Positions 62,334 through 64,000 of a DNA stretch of 64,000 nt are shown piece after piece. Position numbers and translations under genes: made by a program. The notes beneath the pieces were generated by a model. The model searched no databases, had not been told where the DNA came from, and worked only from the letters and a program-made list of their open reading frames with translations. The stretch spans positions 186,001 through 250,000 of the forward strand of contig CAKSZH010000001.1 in NCBI GenBank assembly GCA_934525675.1, in the 5' to 3' direction. The stretch is from an uncultured Eubacteriales bacterium. GTDB taxonomy: Bacteria > Bacillota > Clostridia > Oscillospirales > CAG-272. How positions within the stretch are numbered: the first letter of the stretch is position 1; each line of letters opens with the position of its first letter.

Positions 62334-64000
62334 TTACTTGAATCTGACTTTTGCTTTGTAGGTGGTATGGAGCAGTTCATGCGCCTTGTGCGAGTTTGGC
62401 TCGCCGAGGTAGTCGCGGTAAAGCTCCTGCACCTGCGGGTTCTTGTGCGACTGGCGGAGCGTCTGTCTCTCATCCTCGGAGTAGAGTGCCGCCGCGCGTT
62501 TTTCCTTGTAAGTGTCGAGAATGTCAACGTCTTCGTTCGGAAGGAGCGAGGGACGGACATAGGGCTGACCGCCGCCGTTGATACAGCCGCCGGGGCAGCA
62601 CATGATCTCAATGAAGGTGTAGGGAGACTTGCCGGCACGGATGTCGTCGAGCACGGGCTTCGCGTTCTTCATACCGTGTGCCACGGCAACCTTCAGTTCC
62701 TTGCCGCCGAGCGTGAAGGTCGCCTCCTTCAGCCCCTCAAAGCCGCGTACTTCCTTGAATTCAACGGGTCCGTATTCCTTACCCTCCAGTACATAGTAAG
62801 CGGTGCGGAGCGCCGCCTCCATGACACCGCCGGTTACGCCGAAAATGACGCCTGCGCCGGTGTAGGAGCCGATGAGATCACTGTCGAATTCCTCGTCGGG
62901 AAGCTTCGGGAAGTTGATACCCGAACGCTTGATGAGGTCTCCGAGCTCGCGCGTGGTGAGTACTGCGTCCACATCGGGCATTCCGTAGGTCTTGAGTTGG
63001 TCGCGTTCCTTCTCGTACTTCTTCGCGGTGCAGGGCATGATCGAAACCACGAAGATGTCTTCGGGATTCAGGTGATGCTTTTCCGCGTAGTAGGTCTTGA
63101 TGATCGCGCCCTCCATCTCGTGGGGAGACTTGCAGGTGGACAGGTGGTCCAGGCAATCGCCGTAGTAGTACTCGGCATAGTTGACCCAGCCGGGAGAGCA
63201 GGAGGTGATCATCGGAAGCACCCCGCCGTTGCCGATCCGGTTCAGCAGCTCGGTCGCTTCCTCCATAATGGTCAGATCGGCGCCGAAATCGGTGTCGTAT
63301 ACCTTCTCAAAGCCGAGACGGCGGAGAGCGGCGACCATTTTACCCGTAACGGGAGTGCCGATCTTCATGCCGAATTCTTCACCGAGTGCCGCGCGGACGG
63401 CGGGAGCGGTCTGCACGATGACGTGCTTGCCGGCAGCCATTGCCGCGTCCACCTTTGCGATCTCGGATTTTTCCATGAGCGCGCCGGTCGGGCAGACGGA
63501 AACACACTGCCCGCAGAGGAGGCAGGGAGAATCCGCGAAGGAACGGTTACCAGCAGGAGCGACAATGGTAGCAAACCCACGGTTCTCAAAGCCGAGAACA
63601 CCGTTTCCGTGAGCCGCCTGACATCTTGCGACGCATCTGCCGCAGAGAATGCACTTGGAGGTATCGCGGACGATGGACGGGGTCAGATCGTCAAGTGTCA
63701 CGGGAGTCTTCGCGCCTTCAAACACGCCCTCGCGTGCGCCGGTCAGCTTGGCAACGTGGAGCAGTTCGCAGTTGCCGTTCTTGTTGCACTGCTGGCAGTT
63801 TTTGTTGTGATTGGAGAGCAGAAGCTCCACCGAGGTACGGCGTGCCGCCACAGCCTTGGGGGAGGAAATGCGGATTTCCATACCTTCGTTTACGGGGTAA
63901 ACGCAGGAAGCAACCAGTCCGCGCGCGCCGGTCGCCTCAACAAGGCAGACGCGGCAGGAGCCGCGGGAACACTCTCCGTGATTGAAGGCACAGAGAGAGG
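62334..64000 (-). CDS. [FeFe] hydrogenase, catalytic subunit (5' end outside window)
   Basis: About 555 residues are visible; the start lies beyond the right edge. The first residues show the end of a [2Fe-2S] domain (CSRGSCRVCLVEATGARGLV), then the His-ligated cluster motif HNKNCQQCNKNGNC, two [4Fe-4S] sets (CILCGRCVARC and CLLCGQCVSVC), and the H-cluster motifs TSCSPGW, MPCTAKK and MCCPGGCINGGGQP. Ser in TSCSPGW is seen in the trimeric, electron-bifurcating HndD-type (group A3). It makes or uses hydrogen in fermentation. Upstream partner genes for NAD(P)H would lie outside the window. Confidence 0.95.
   Translation of the reverse strand, partial: SLCAFNHGECSRGSCRVCLVEATGARGLVASCVYPVNEGMEIRISSPKAVAARRTSVELLLSNHNKNCQQCNKNGNCELLHVAKLTGAREGVFEGAKTPVTLDDLTPSIVRDTSKCILCGRCVARCQAAHGNGVLGFENRGFATIVAPAGNRSFADSPCLLCGQCVSVCPTGALMEKSEIAKVDAAMAAGKHVIVQTAPAVRAALGEEFGMKIGTPVTGKMVAALRRLGFEKVYDTDFGADLTIMEEATELLNRIGNGGVLPMITSCSPGWVNYAEYYYGDCLDHLSTCKSPHEMEGAIIKTYYAEKHHLNPEDIFVVSIMPCTAKKYEKERDQLKTYGMPDVDAVLTTRELGDLIKRSGINFPKLPDEEFDSDLIGSYTGAGVIFGVTGGVMEAALRTAYYVLEGKEYGPVEFKEVRGFEGLKEATFTLGGKELKVAVAHGMKNAKPVLDDIRAGKSPYTFIEIMCCPGGCINGGGQPYVRPSLLPNEDVDILDTYKEKRAAALYSEDERQTLRQSHKNPQVQELYRDYLGEPNSHKAHELLHTTYKAKVRFK

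Noticed and set aside
1..64000. CRISPR arrays, insertion sequences, prophage or rRNA genes
   Set aside because: No evenly spaced repeats with variable spacers, transposase, integrase, phage or rRNA signature was seen anywhere in the window.

Overview
The window reads as one continuous chromosomal stretch of an anaerobic, endospore-forming member of the Clostridia with a fairly G+C-rich genome. The signs are an uninterrupted SigK gene, a GerA-type germination protein, a SpoVD-like penicillin-binding protein with PASTA domains, a cytosolic [FeFe] hydrogenase, MecA, a CIRCE-controlled groESL operon and strong Shine-Dalgarno sites, several of them serving TTG starts. No insertion sequence, prophage, CRISPR array or rRNA gene was seen. 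The genus cannot be told from the sequence; an uncultured gut-type lineage is a guess.

Layout. 1-5.1 kb: the 5' end of a P-type cation ATPase behind a yybP-ykoY (manganese) riboswitch, a BofC_C-like membrane protein, a class A PBP, a TspO-like membrane protein and trmL. 5.2-10.4 kb: secA and two unknown membrane proteins. 10.4-16.2 kb: a 66-residue Asn/Gln-only-like peptide, then an operon of two ABC exporters that both carry an N-terminal domain plus zinc ribbon, with a DUF1854 protein between them. 16.4-23.3 kb (minus strand): a MacB/FtsX-type transporter and a heterodimeric ABC exporter with one degenerate ATP site. 23.4-31.3 kb: a TIM-barrel isomerase-like protein, sigK, a YitT protein, an SDR oxidoreductase, a large repeat-bearing lipoprotein and a GerA-family protein.

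31.6-45.3 kb is the division and cell wall (dcw) cluster: mraZ with its repeat operator, rsmH, a long ftsL-like gene, spoVD/ftsI, murE, murF, mraY, ftsW, murG, ftsQ-like, then ftsZ with its own promoter. murD, murB, murC and ftsA are absent from the places they often hold. 45.5-54.2 kb: a glycosyltransferase overlapping mgtE tail to tail, groESL, an AGCS symporter, homoserine dehydrogenase and a DUF4364 protein. 54.3-57.9 kb: a SigH-like sigma factor, a degenerate tRNA-like sequence, a small zinc-ribbon protein, and a two-gene operon of G3E (CobW-type) GTPases: one with a long His/Asp/Glu/Cys metal-binding insert, the other fused to a DUF1980-type tail. 58-64 kb: an AEC transporter, a family 4 uracil-DNA glycosylase, mecA, an amidohydrolase, and the [FeFe] hydrogenase running off the right edge.

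The least-described pieces are the DUF1854/zinc-ribbon ABC operon, the His-rich G3E plus G3E-DUF1980 pair, the duplicated-module lipoprotein and the Asn/Gln-rich peptide. Domain names are from reading the translated sequence; no database search was run.
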